Shown here: positions 23,416 to 33,239 of the stretch, in pieces
Position numbering within the stretch: the first letter of the stretch is position 1
How the letters are laid out: each line of letters starts with the position of its first letter
Assembly (NCBI RefSeq): GCF_032854445.1
Contig: NW_027018300.1
Coordinates: forward strand, 1 to 45,150
Origin: Liolophura sinensis
Lineage: Eukaryota > Mollusca > Polyplacophora > Chitonida > Chitonidae
Reading direction: 5' to 3'
Length of the DNA: 45,150 bases
Position numbers and translations under genes: made by a program
The notes under the pieces: model-generated
Databases searched by the model: none
Told to the model about the DNA's origin: nothing
The model's input: only the letters and a program-made list of their open reading frames with translations

Positions 23416-23964
23416 TTGAATGATCATTTATGTCATAATCACGTGCCCAGCAACGGCTCTTACTCCATGGAAACCAGGGAAATTTGCAATTTTTCAACAG
23501 CTGCCGATGCCTGGCTCAATTCCGCATCGTTTGGCACCTTACTGAAGTGGGTCAGTGTTCAGTTGTACTTTTTACAGCAGACTGTATCACATACCTTGTG
23601 GTTTTCACGTACAAATTGTGTGGTTTTTCTACACGTAGATAAAGACATTGAGATTGTCTTGCACTTAGAAGTAAGGCAATTGCTGGGTGAGTTAAATGGG
23701 CTTAGCCCAAAGATTTGACGTCTTCTGGGCTACCGAAGGGCACATAACTTATAGTCAAAAGTTGAATATAGTAATGACCAGTCGCGATTGTACAGAGTAC
23801 AGTGTAGCCGATTTCAATTAACAAAAAGACCAGGCAAAAATGCAAAAGTGGAAAATCTGTTCCAGTGCTGCTGGTAAGAGGCTAATCCGACGTATTTTGT
23901 GACGAGAAATCGAATGGTGCAAACCGCGTTGCTCTCCGACCAATACTTTTGGCTGTAGTGACAA
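23416..23964 (+). repeat. Mosaic monomer (B' / A / B)
   Basis: Carries TTCCGCATC (B' or C), then TTACTGAAGTGG (A), then ATCACATACC (B), a combination not seen elsewhere in the left array, plus AAATTGTGTGG shared with the 5301 copy. It reads as a product of short-tract gene conversion or crossing-over inside a monomer. Confidence 0.7.
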
Positions 23965-24880
23965 TTGAATGATCATTTATGTCATAATCACGTGCCCAGC
24001 AACGGCTCTTACTCCATGGAAACCAGGGAAATTTGCAATTTTTCAACAGCTGCCGATGCCTGGTCTTATTCCGCATCTTTTAGCACCTTATTGATGTAGT
24101 TCAGTGTTCAATTGTACTTTTTACAGCAGACTATATCTAGTACTTTGTGTTTTTTATGTACAAAGGGTGTGATTTTTCTACACGTAGATAAAGACATTGA
24201 GATTGTCTTGCACTTAGAAGTAAGGCAATTGCTGGGTGAGTTAAGTGGGCTTAGCCCAAAGATTTGACGTCTTCTGGGCTACCGAAGGGCACATAACTTA
24301 TAGTCAAAAGTTGAATATAGTAATGACCAGTCGCGATGGTACATAGTACAGTGTAGCCGATTTCAATTAAGAAAAAGACCAGGCAAAAATGCAAAAGTAG
24401 AAAAACTGTTCCAGTGCTGCTGGTAAGAGGCTAATCCGACGTATTTTGTGACGAAAAATCGAATGGTGCAATCCGCGTTGCTCTCCGACCAATACTTTGG
24501 CTGAAACGACAATTGAATAATCATTGTTGTCATAATCACGTGCCCAGCAACGGCTCTTACTCCATGGAAACCAGGGAAATTTGCAATTTTTCAACAGCTG
24601 CCGATTCCTGGCCCAATTCCGCATCTTTTGGCATCTTATAAATGTGGGTCAGTGTTTAGTTGTACTTTTTACAGCAGACTGTATCAAGTACCTTGTGTTT
24701 TTTATGTACAAATGGTGTGGTTTTTCTACACGTAGATAAAGACATTGAGATTGTTTTGGACTGAGAAGTAAGACAATTGCTGGGTGAGTTAAATGGGCTG
24801 GGCCCAAAGATTTCAGGTCTTCTGGGCTACCGAAGTGCACATAACTTATAATCAAAAGTTGAATATAGTAATAACCTGTC
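23965..24880 (+). repeat. Diverged transitional monomers before the strand switch
   Basis: The 23965 copy matches the left family until about 24,060 and then changes: TGGTCTTATTCCGC, TTATTGATGTAGTTCAG, ACTATATCTAGTACTTTG, GTGTTTTTTATGTAC and AAAGGGTGTGATTTT. The next copy (start 24513, 368 bp kept) has TATAAATGTGG, GTGTTTAG, TTTTTTATGTAC, TTTTGGACTGAG, AGACAATTGC and TTTCAGGTCTTC. Most of these are right-family variants, although the copies are still in + orientation. Divergence from both families is the highest in the window. Confidence 0.85.
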
Positions 24881-24885
24881 CATGG
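24871..24885. other. Strand-switch (inversion) junction
   Basis: Plus-orientation sequence GAATATAGTAATAACC (to 24,876, monomer position about 365) passes through TGTC (24,877-24,880) into minus-orientation CCATGGAGTAAGAGCC (CCATGG 24,880-24,885, monomer position 55 downwards). The left monomer would continue AGTCGCG, so GTC still fits. The right monomer would be preceded by TT, so T at 24,879 fits. The overlap is therefore about two bases (TC). No foreign filler is needed to explain the join. Confidence 0.9.
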
Positions 24886-24934
24886 AGTAAGAGCCGTTGC
24901 TGGGCACGTGATTATGACATAAATTATCATTCAA

Positions 24935-25483
24935 TTGTCACTACAGCCAAAAGTCTTGGTCGGAGAGCAACGCGGTTTGCACCATTCGATTTCTCGTCAC
25001 AAAATACGTCGGAATACCCTCTTACCAGCAGCACTGGAACAGTTTTTCCACTTTTGCATTTTTACCTGGTCTTTTTGTTAATTGAAATCGGCTACACTGT
25101 ACTCTGTACAATCGCGACTGGTCATTACTATATTCAACTTTTGATTATAAGTTATGTGCTATTCGGTAGCCCAGAAGACGTCAAATCTTTGGGCTAAGCC
25201 CATTTAACTCACCCAGCAATTGTCTTACTTCTAAGTCCAAGACAATCTCAATGTCTTTATCTACGTGTAGAAAAACCACACCATTTGTACGTGAAAACCA
25301 CAAGGTACTTGATACAGTCTGCTGTGAAAAGTACAACTAAACACTGACCCACATTTATAAAGTGCCAAAAGATGTAGAATTGAGCCAGGCATCGGCAGCT
25401 GTTGAAAAATTGCAAATTTCCCTGGTTTCCATGGAGTAAGAGCCGTTGCTGGGCACGTGATTATGACATAAATGATCATTGAT
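24935..25483 (-). repeat. First complete monomer after the switch
   Basis: Shares AAAGTCTTGGTCGG (about 24,950) and CGGAATACCCTC (about 25,012) with the copy near 27,150-27,215, four monomers on, and GATTATAAGTTATG with the same group. It also has GTGAAAACCACAAGG (about 25,290), the left-family form. It is followed by the TTGATCTGTCGC-type boundary at about 25,480. Confidence 0.75.
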
Positions 25484-25559
25484 CTGTCGCTACTGCCTAA
25501 AGTATTGGTCGGAGAGCAACGCGGTTTGCACCATTCGATTTCTCGTCACAAAATACGTC

Positions 25560-28500
25560 GGATTAGCCTCTTACCAGCAGCACTGGAACAGTTTTTCCAC
25601 TTTTGCATTTTTGCCCGGTCTTTTTGTTAATTGAAATCGGCTACACTGTACTCTGTACAATCGCGACTGGTCATTACTATATTCAACTTTTGACTATAAG
25701 TTATGTTCCCTTCGGTAGCCCAGAAGACCTGAAATCTTTGGGCCAAGCCCATTTAACTAACCCAGCAATTGTCTTACTTCTAAGTCCAAGACGATGTCAA
25801 TGTCTTTATCTACGTGTAGAAAAGCCAGACCATTTGTACATAAAAAACACAAGGTACTTGATACAGTCTGCTGTAAAAAGTACAACTGAACACTAACCCA
25901 CTTCAGTAAGGTGCCAAAAGATGCGGAATTGAGCCAGGCATCGGCAGCTGTTGAAAAATTGCAAATTTCCCTGGTTTCCATGGAGTAAGAGCCGTTGCTG
26001 GGCACGTGATTATGACATAAATGATCATTCAATTGTCACTACAGCCAAAAGTATTGGTCGGAGAGCAACGCGGTTTGCACCATTCGATTTCTCGTCACAA
26101 AATACGTCGGATTAGCCTCTTACCAGCAGCACTGGAACAGTTTTTCCACTTTTGCATTTTTACCTGGTCTTTTTGTTAATTGAAATCGGCTACACTGTAC
26201 TCTGTACAATCGCGACTGGTCATTACTATATTCAACTTTTGACTATAAGTTATGTGCCCTTCGGTAGCCCAGAAGACGTCAAATCTTTGGGCTAAGCCCA
26301 TTTAACTCACCCAGCAATTGTCTTACTTCTAAGTCCAAGACAATCTCAATGTCTTTATCTATGTGTAGAAAAACCAGACCATTTGTACATAAAAAACACA
26401 AGGTACTTGATACAGTCTGCTGTAAAAAGTACAACTGAACACTAACCCACTTCAGTAAGGTGCCAAAAGATGCGGAATTGAGCCAGGCATCGGCAGCTGT
26501 TGAAAAATTGCAAATTTCCCTGGTTTCCATGGAGTAAGAGCCGTTGCTGGGCACGTGATTATGACATAAATGATCATTCAATTGTCACTACAGGCAAAAG
26601 TATTGGTCGGAGAGCAACGCGGTTTGCACCATTCGATTTCTCGTCACAAAATATGTCGGATTAGCCTCTTACCAGCAGCACTGGAACAGTTTTTCCACTT
26701 TTGCATTTTTGCCTGGTCTTTTTTTTAATTGAAATCGGCTACACTGTACTCTGTACAATTGCGACTGGTCATTACTATATTCAACTTTTGACTATAAGTT
26801 ATGTGCCCTTCGGTAGCCCAGAAGACGTCAAATCTTTCGGCTAAGCCCATTTAACTCACCCAGCAATTGTCTTACTTCTAAGTCCAAGACAATCTCAATG
26901 TCTTTATCTACGTGTAGAAAAACCACACCATTTGTACATAAAAAACACAAGGTACTTGATACAGTCTGCTGTAAAAAGTACAACTAAACACTGACCCACA
27001 TTTATAAGGTGCCAAAGAATGTGGAATTGGGCCAGGCATCGGCAGCTGTTAAAAAATTGCAAATATCCCTGGTTTCCATGGAGTAAGAGCCGTTGCTGGG
27101 CACGTGATTATGACATAAATGATCATTCAATTGTCACTACAGCCAAAAGTCTTGGTCGGAGAGCAACGCGGTTTGCACCATTCGATTTCTCGTCACAAAA
27201 TACGTCGGAATACCCTCTTACCAGCAGCACTGGAACAGTTTTTCCACTTTTGCATTTTTACCTGGTCTTTTTGTTAATTGAAATCGGCTACACTGTACTC
27301 TGTACAATCGCGACTGGTCATTACTATATTCAACTTTTGATTATAAGTTGTGCCCTTCGGTAGCCCAGAAGACGTCAAATCTTTGGGCTAAGCCCATTTA
27401 ACTCACCCAGCAATTGTCTTACTTCTAAGTGCAAGACAATCTCAATGTCTTTATCTACGTGTAGAAAAACCACACCATTTGTACGTAAAAAAAAACACAA
27501 GGTACTTGATACAGTCTGCTGTGAAAAGTACAACTAAACACTGACCCACATTTATAAGGTGCCAAAAGATGTGGAATTGAGCCAGGAATCGGCAGCTGTT
27601 GAAAAATTGCAAATTTCCCTGGTTTCCATGGAGTAAGAGCCGTTGCTGGGCACGTGATTATGACATAAATGATCATTCAATTGTCACTACAGCCAAAAGT
27701 ATTGGTCGGAGAGCAATGCGGTTTGCACCATTCGATTTCTCGTTACAAAGTACGTCGGAATAGCCTCTTACCAGCAGCACTGGAACAGATTTTCCACTTT
27801 TGCATTTTTACCTGGTCTTTTTGTTAATTGAAATCGGCTACACTGTACTCTGTACAATCGCGACTGGTCATTACTATATTCAACTTTTGACTATAAGTTA
27901 TGTGCCCTTCGGTAGCCCAGAAGACGTCAAATCTTTCGGCTAAGCCCATTTAACTCACCCAGCAATTGTCTTACTTCTAAGTCCAAGACAATCTCAATGT
28001 CTTTATCTACGTGTAGAAAAACCACACCATTTGTACATAAAAAACACAAGGTACTTGATACAGTCTGCTGTAAAAAGTACAACTAAACACTGACCCACAT
28101 TTATAAGGTGCCAAAAGATGTGGAATTGGGCCAGGCATCGGCAGCTGTTAAAAAATTGCAAATATCCCTGGTTTCCATGGAGTAAGAGCCGTTGCTGGGC
28201 ACGTGATTATGACATAAATGATCATTGATCTGTCGCTACAGCCTAAGTATTGGTCGGAGAGCAACGCGGTTTGCACCATTCGATTTCTCGTCACAAATAC
28301 GTCGGATTAGGCTTTTACTAGTAGCACTGGAACAGTTTTTCCACTTTTGCATTTTTGCCTGGTCCTTTTTGTTAATTGAAATCGGCTACACTGTACTCTG
28401 TACAATCGCGACTGGTCATTACTATATTCAACTTTTGACTATAAGTTATGTGCCCTTCGGTAGCCCAGAAGACCTGAAATCTTTGGGCTAAGCCCATTTA

Positions 28501-28830
28501 ACTCACCCACCAATTTGCCTTATTTCTAGTGCAAGACCAATCTCAATGTCTTTATCTACGTGTAGAAAAACCACACCATTTGTACGTGAAAAACACAAGG
28601 TACTTGATACAGTCTGCTGTAAAAAGTACAACTGAACACTAACCCACTTCAGTAAGGTGCCAAAAGATGCGGAATTGAGCCAGGCATCGGCAGCTGTTGA
28701 AAAATTGCAAATTTCCCTGGTTTCCATGGAGTAAGAGCCGTTTGCTGGCACGTGATTATGACATAAATGATCATTCAATTGTCACTACAGCCAAAAGTAT
28801 TGGTCGGAGAGCAACGCGGTTTGCACCATT
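25560..28830 (-). repeat. Six-monomer duplicated block, copy 1
   Basis: Matches 33,240-36,515 at a constant offset of about 7,680 bp (14 monomers). Shared rare markers: TTATGTTCCCTTCGG (25,703), GACGATGTCAATG (25,790), CAATTGCGACTGG (26,757), GCCAAAGAATGTGG (27,011), long A-run after TTTGTACGT (27,484), ACAAAGTACGTCGG (27,746) and the TTGATCTGTCGC boundary at about 28,225. Similarity ends in the copy after 28,778, where CGACTTATCG replaces CGATTTCTCG. Confidence 0.8.
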
Positions 28831-31800
28831 CGACTTATCGTCACAAATACGTCGGATTAGCCTCTTACCAGCAGCACTGGAACAGTTTTTCCACTTTTGC
28901 AATTTTTACCTGGTCTTTTTGTTAATTGAAATCGGCTACACTGTACTCTGTACAATCGCGACTGGTCATTACTATATTCAACTTTTGACTATAAGTTATG
29001 TGCCCTTCGGTAGCCCAGAAGACGTCAAATCTTTGGGCTAAGCCCATTTAACTCACCCAGCAATTGTCTTACTTCTAAGTCCAAGACAATCTCAATGTCT
29101 TTATCTATGTGTAGAAAACCAGACCATTTGTACATAAAAAACACAAGGTACTTGATACAGTCTGCTGTAAAAAGTACAACTAAACACTGACCCACATTTA
29201 TAGGTGCCAAAAAATGTGAAATTGGGCCAGGCATCGGCAGCTGTTAAAAAATTGCAAATATCCCTGGTTTCCATGGAGTAAGAGCCGTTGCTGGGCACGT
29301 GATTATGACATCAATGATCATTGATCTGTCGCTACAGCCTAAAGTATTGGTCGGAGAGCAACGCGGTTTGCACCATTCGATTTCTCGTCACAAAATACGT
29401 CGGATTAGGCTCTTACTAGTAGCACTGGAACAGATTTTCCACTTTTGCATTTTTGCCTGGTCTTTTTGTTAATTGAAATCGGCTACACTGTACTCTGTAC
29501 AATCGCGACTGGTCATTACTATATTCAACTTTTTGACTATAAGTTATGTGCCCTTCGGTAGCCCAGAGACCTGAAATCTTTGGGCTAAGCCCATTTAACT
29601 CACCCAGCAATTTGTCTTACTTCTAGTGCAAGACAATCTCAATGTCTTTATCTACGTGTAGAAAAACCAGACCATTGTACGTGAAAAACACAAGGTACTT
29701 GATACAGTCTGCTGTAAAAAGTACAACTGAACACTAACCCACTTCAGTAAGGTGCCAAAGATGCGGAATTGAGCCAGGCATCGGCAGCTGTTGAAAATTG
29801 CAAATTTCCCTGGTTTCCATGGGAGTAAGAGCCGTTGCTGGGCACGTGATTATTACATAAATGATCATTCAATTGTCACTACAGCCAAAAGTATTGAGAG
29901 CAACGCGGTTGCACCATTCGATTTCTCGTCACAAAATACGTCGGATTAGCCTCTTACCAGCAGCACTGGAACAGTTTTTCCACTTTTGCATTTTTGCCTG
30001 GTCTTTTTGTAATTGAAATCGGCTACACTGTACTCTGTACAACTGCGACTGGTCATTACTATATTCAACTTTTGACTATAAGTTATGTGCCCTTCGGTAG
30101 CCCAGAAGACGTCAAATCTTTCGGCTAAGCCCATTTAACTCACCCAGCAATTGCCTTACTTCTAAGTGCAAGACAATCTCAATGTCTTTATCTATGTGTA
30201 GAAAAACCACACCATTTATACATGAAAGACATAAGGTACTTGATACAGTCTGCTGTAAAAAGTACAACTGAACACTGACCCACATTTTTAAAGTGCCAAA
30301 AGAATGCAGAATTGGGCCATGCATCGGCAGCTGTTAAAAAATTGCAAATATCCCTGGTTTCCATGGAGTAAGAGCCGTTGCTGGGCACGTGATTATGACA
30401 TCAATGATCAATCAATTGTCACTACAGCCAAAAGTATTGGTCGGAGAGCAACGCGGTTTGCACCATTCGACTTATTGTCACAAAATACGTCGGATTAGCC
30501 TCTTACCAGCAGCACTGGAACAGTTTTTCCACTTTTGCATTTTTGCCTGGTCTTTTTGTTAATTGAAATCGGCTACACTGTACTCTGTACAATCGCGACT
30601 GGTCATTACTATATTCAACTTTTGACTATAAGTTTATGTGCCCTTCGGTAGCCCAGAAGACGTCAAATCTTTCGGCTAAGCCCATTTAACTCACCCAGCA
30701 ATTGTCTACTTCTAAGTCCAAGACAGTCCTCAATGTCTTTATCTACGTGTAGAAAAACCACACCATTTGTACATAAAAAAAACAAGGGTACTTGATACAG
30801 TCTGCTGTCAAAAGTACAACTAAACACTGACCCACATTTATAAGATTCCAAAAAATGTGAAATTGGGCCAGGCATCGGCAGCTGTTAAAAAATTGCAAAT
30901 ATCCCTGGTTTCCATGGAGTAAGAGCCGTTGCTGGGCACGTGATTATGACATCAATGATCATTGATCTGTCGCTACAGCCTAAAGTATTGGTCGGAGAGC
31001 AACGCGGTTTGCACCATTCGATTGTCGTCACAAAATACGTCGATTAGCTCTTACTAGTAGCACTGGAACAGTTTTTCCACTTTTGCATTTTTGCCTGGTC
31101 TTTTTGTTAATTGAAATCGGCTACACTGTACTCTGTACAATCGCGACTGGTCATTACTATATTCAACTTTTGACTATAAGTTATGTGCCCTTCGGTAGCC
31201 CAAAAGACCTGAAATCTTTGGGCTAAGCCCATTTAACTCACCCAGCAATTGTCTTACTTCTAAGTCCAAGACAATCTCAATGTCTTTATCTACGTGTAGA
31301 AAAACCACACCATTTGTACATAAAAAACACAAGGTACTTGATACAGTCTGCTGTAAAAAGTACAACTAAACACTGACCCCACATTTATAAGGTGCCAAAA
31401 GATGTGAAATTGGGCCAGGCATCGGTAGCTGTTAAAAAATTGCAAATATCCCTGGTTTTCCATGGAGTAAGAGCCGTTGCTGGGCACGTGATTATGACAT
31501 CAATGATCATTGATCTGTCGATACAGCCAAAAGTATTGGTCAGAGAGCAACGTGGTTTGCACCATTCGATTTCTCGTCACAAAATACGTCGGATTAGCCT
31601 CTTACTAGTAGCACTGGAACAGTTTTTCCACTTTTGCATTTTTGCTTGGGTCTTTTTGTTAATTGAAATCGGCTAAAACTGTACTCTGTACAATCGCGAC
31701 TGGTCATTACTATATTCAACTTTTGACTATAAGTTATGTGCCCTTCGGTAGCCCAGAAGACCTGAAATCTTTGGGCTAAGCCCATTCAACTTACCCAGCA

Positions 31801-32510
31801 ATTGCCTTACTTCTAAGTGCAAGACAATCTCAGTCTTTATCTATGTGTAGAAAAACCACACCATTTGTACGTGAAAAACACAAGGTACTTGATACAGTCT
31901 GCTGTAAAAAGTACAACTGAACACTAACCCACTTCAGTAAGGTGCCAAAAGATGCGGAATTGAGCCAGAATCGGCAGCTGTTGAAAAAATTGCAAATTTC
32001 CCTGGTTTCCATGGAGTAAGAGCCGTTGTTACGCACGTGATTATGACATAAATGATCAATCAATTGTCGCTACAGCCAAAAGTATTGGTCGGAGAGCAAC
32101 GCGGTTTTGCACCATTCGATTTCTCGTCACAAAATACGTCGGATTAGCCTCTTACTAGTAGCACTGGAACAGTTTTTCCACTTTTGCATTTTTGCTGGTC
32201 TTTTTGTTAATTGAAATCGGCTACACTGTACTCTGTACAATCGCGACTGGTCATTACTATATTCAACTTTTGACTATAAGTTATGTGCCCTTCGGTAGCC
32301 CAGAAGACGTCAAATCTTTCGGCTAAGGCCCATTTAACTCACCCAGCAATTGCCTTACTTCTAAGTCCAAAACAATCTTAATGTCTTTATCTACGTGTAG
32401 AAAAACCACACCATTTGTACATAAAAAACACAAGGTACTTGATACAGTCTGCTGTAAAAAGTACAACTAAACACTGACCCACATTTATAAGGTGCCCAAA
32501 AGATGCGGAA
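28200..32510 (-). other. Second zone dense in single-base insertions and deletions
   Basis: More than thirty small indels relative to neighbours: CCTAAGTATT 28,242, CACAAATACG 28,292 and 28,842, GGTCCTTTTTG 28,362, TTTGCTGGCAC 28,741, CAGAGACC 29,565, TATTGAGAGC with four or five bases lost 29,892, CGGTTGCACC 29,906, AGTTTATG 30,632, GTCTACTTC 30,704, GACAGTCCTC 30,722, GACCCCAC 31,376, GGCCCATTT 32,328 and GTGCCCAAAAG 32,493. From 32.6 kb to about 44.1 kb such changes are rare. The pattern matches 14.6-19.9 kb. Confidence 0.78.
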
Positions 32511-32630
32511 TTGAGCCAGGCATCGGCAGATGTTGAAAAATTGCAAATTTCCCTGGTTTCCATGGAGTAAGAGCCGTTGCTGGGCACGTGATTATGACAT
32601 CAATGATCATTCAATTGTCACTACAGCCAA
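31400..32630 (-). repeat. Two-monomer duplicated block, copy 1
   Basis: Matches 42,380-43,600 at an offset of about 10,980 bp (20 monomers). Shared markers: TTGATCTGTCGATACAGCC (31,510), TTGGTCAGAGAGC (31,536), CGGCTAAAACTG or CGGCTAAACTG (31,671), CCCATTCAACT (31,781), CTCAGTCTTTATC (31,830), GTTGTTACGCACGTG (32,025) and CAAAACAATCTTAATG (32,367). Confidence 0.78.
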
Positions 32631-33239
32631 AAGTATTGGTCGGAGAGCAATGCGGTTTGCACCATTCGATTTGTCGTCACAAAATACGTCGGATTAGCCT
32701 CTTACCAGCAGCACTGGAACAGTTTTTCCACTTTTGCATTTTTGCCTGGTCTTTTTGTTAATTGAAATCGGCTACACTGCACTCTGTACAATCGCGACTG
32801 GTCATTATATTATTCAACTTTTGACTATAAGTTATGTGCCCTTCGGTAGCCCAGAAGACCTGAAACCTTTGGGCCAAGCCCATTTAACTCACCCAGCAAT
32901 TGTCTTACTTCTAAGTCCAAGACGATGTCAATGTCTTTATCTACGTGTAGAAAAGCCAGACCATTTGTACATAAAAAACACAAGGTACTTGATACAGTCT
33001 GCTGTAAAAAGTACAACTGAACACTAACCCACTTCAGTAAGGTGCCAAAAGATGCGGAATTGAGCCAGGCATCGGCAGCTGTTGAAAAATTGCAAATTTC
33101 CCTGGTTTCCATGGAGTAAGAGCCGTTCCAGGGCACGTGATTATGACATAAATGATCATTCAATTGTCACTACAGCCAAAAGTATTGGTCGGAGAGCAAC
33201 GCGGTTTGCACCATTCGATTTGTCGTCACAAAATACGTC

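Larger units (their letters stand above)
1..24060 (+). repeat. Left satellite sub-array, ~549-bp monomers, + orientation
   Basis: Direct tandem array. Monomer starts (TTG of CAATTGAATGATC) are at 357, 908, 1458, 2006, 2556, 3105, 3654, 4203, 4752, 5301, 5850, 6399, 6947, 7496, 8044, 8593, 9142, 9691, 10240, 10789, 11338, 11887, 12436, 12985, 13534, 14083, 14640, 15189, 15738, 16285, 16833, 17380, 17929, 18478, 19022, 19578, 20125, 20673, 21220, 21770, 22319, 22867, 23416 and 23965. Subtypes differ mainly at monomer positions 106-175. A reads TTCCTCATC then TTACTGAAGTGG then ATCAAGTACC. B reads TTCCCCATC, TTATTCATGTGG, ATCACATACC. B' is B with TTCCGCATC. C reads TTATTCATGTGGGTCTGTGG with ATCAAGTACC. 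Family-diagnostic bases are GTGGTTTTCACG, TTGCACTTAG and AGGCAATTGC. No unique sequence interrupts it. Confidence 0.97.

Noticed and set aside
24793-25197. 134-codon open frame across the strand switch, the longest in the window
   Set aside because: It is a chance fusion of an antisense-type frame from one monomer with a frame of the inverted copy. It depends entirely on the junction and has no homologue or independent start signal.
24513-25483. Perfect fold-back palindrome at the strand switch
   Set aside because: The arms are not mirror images. The join connects positions about 365 and 55, and private variants of the left copy (such as CTGGGCTGGGCCC and AATAATCATTGTTG) are absent from the first right copies. 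A simple fresh hairpin duplication is not supported.
23416-26032. Transposable element with inverted repeats centred on the strand switch
   Set aside because: The inverted sequence is the satellite itself on both sides. There are no terminal repeats, target-site duplication or transposase-like sequence.
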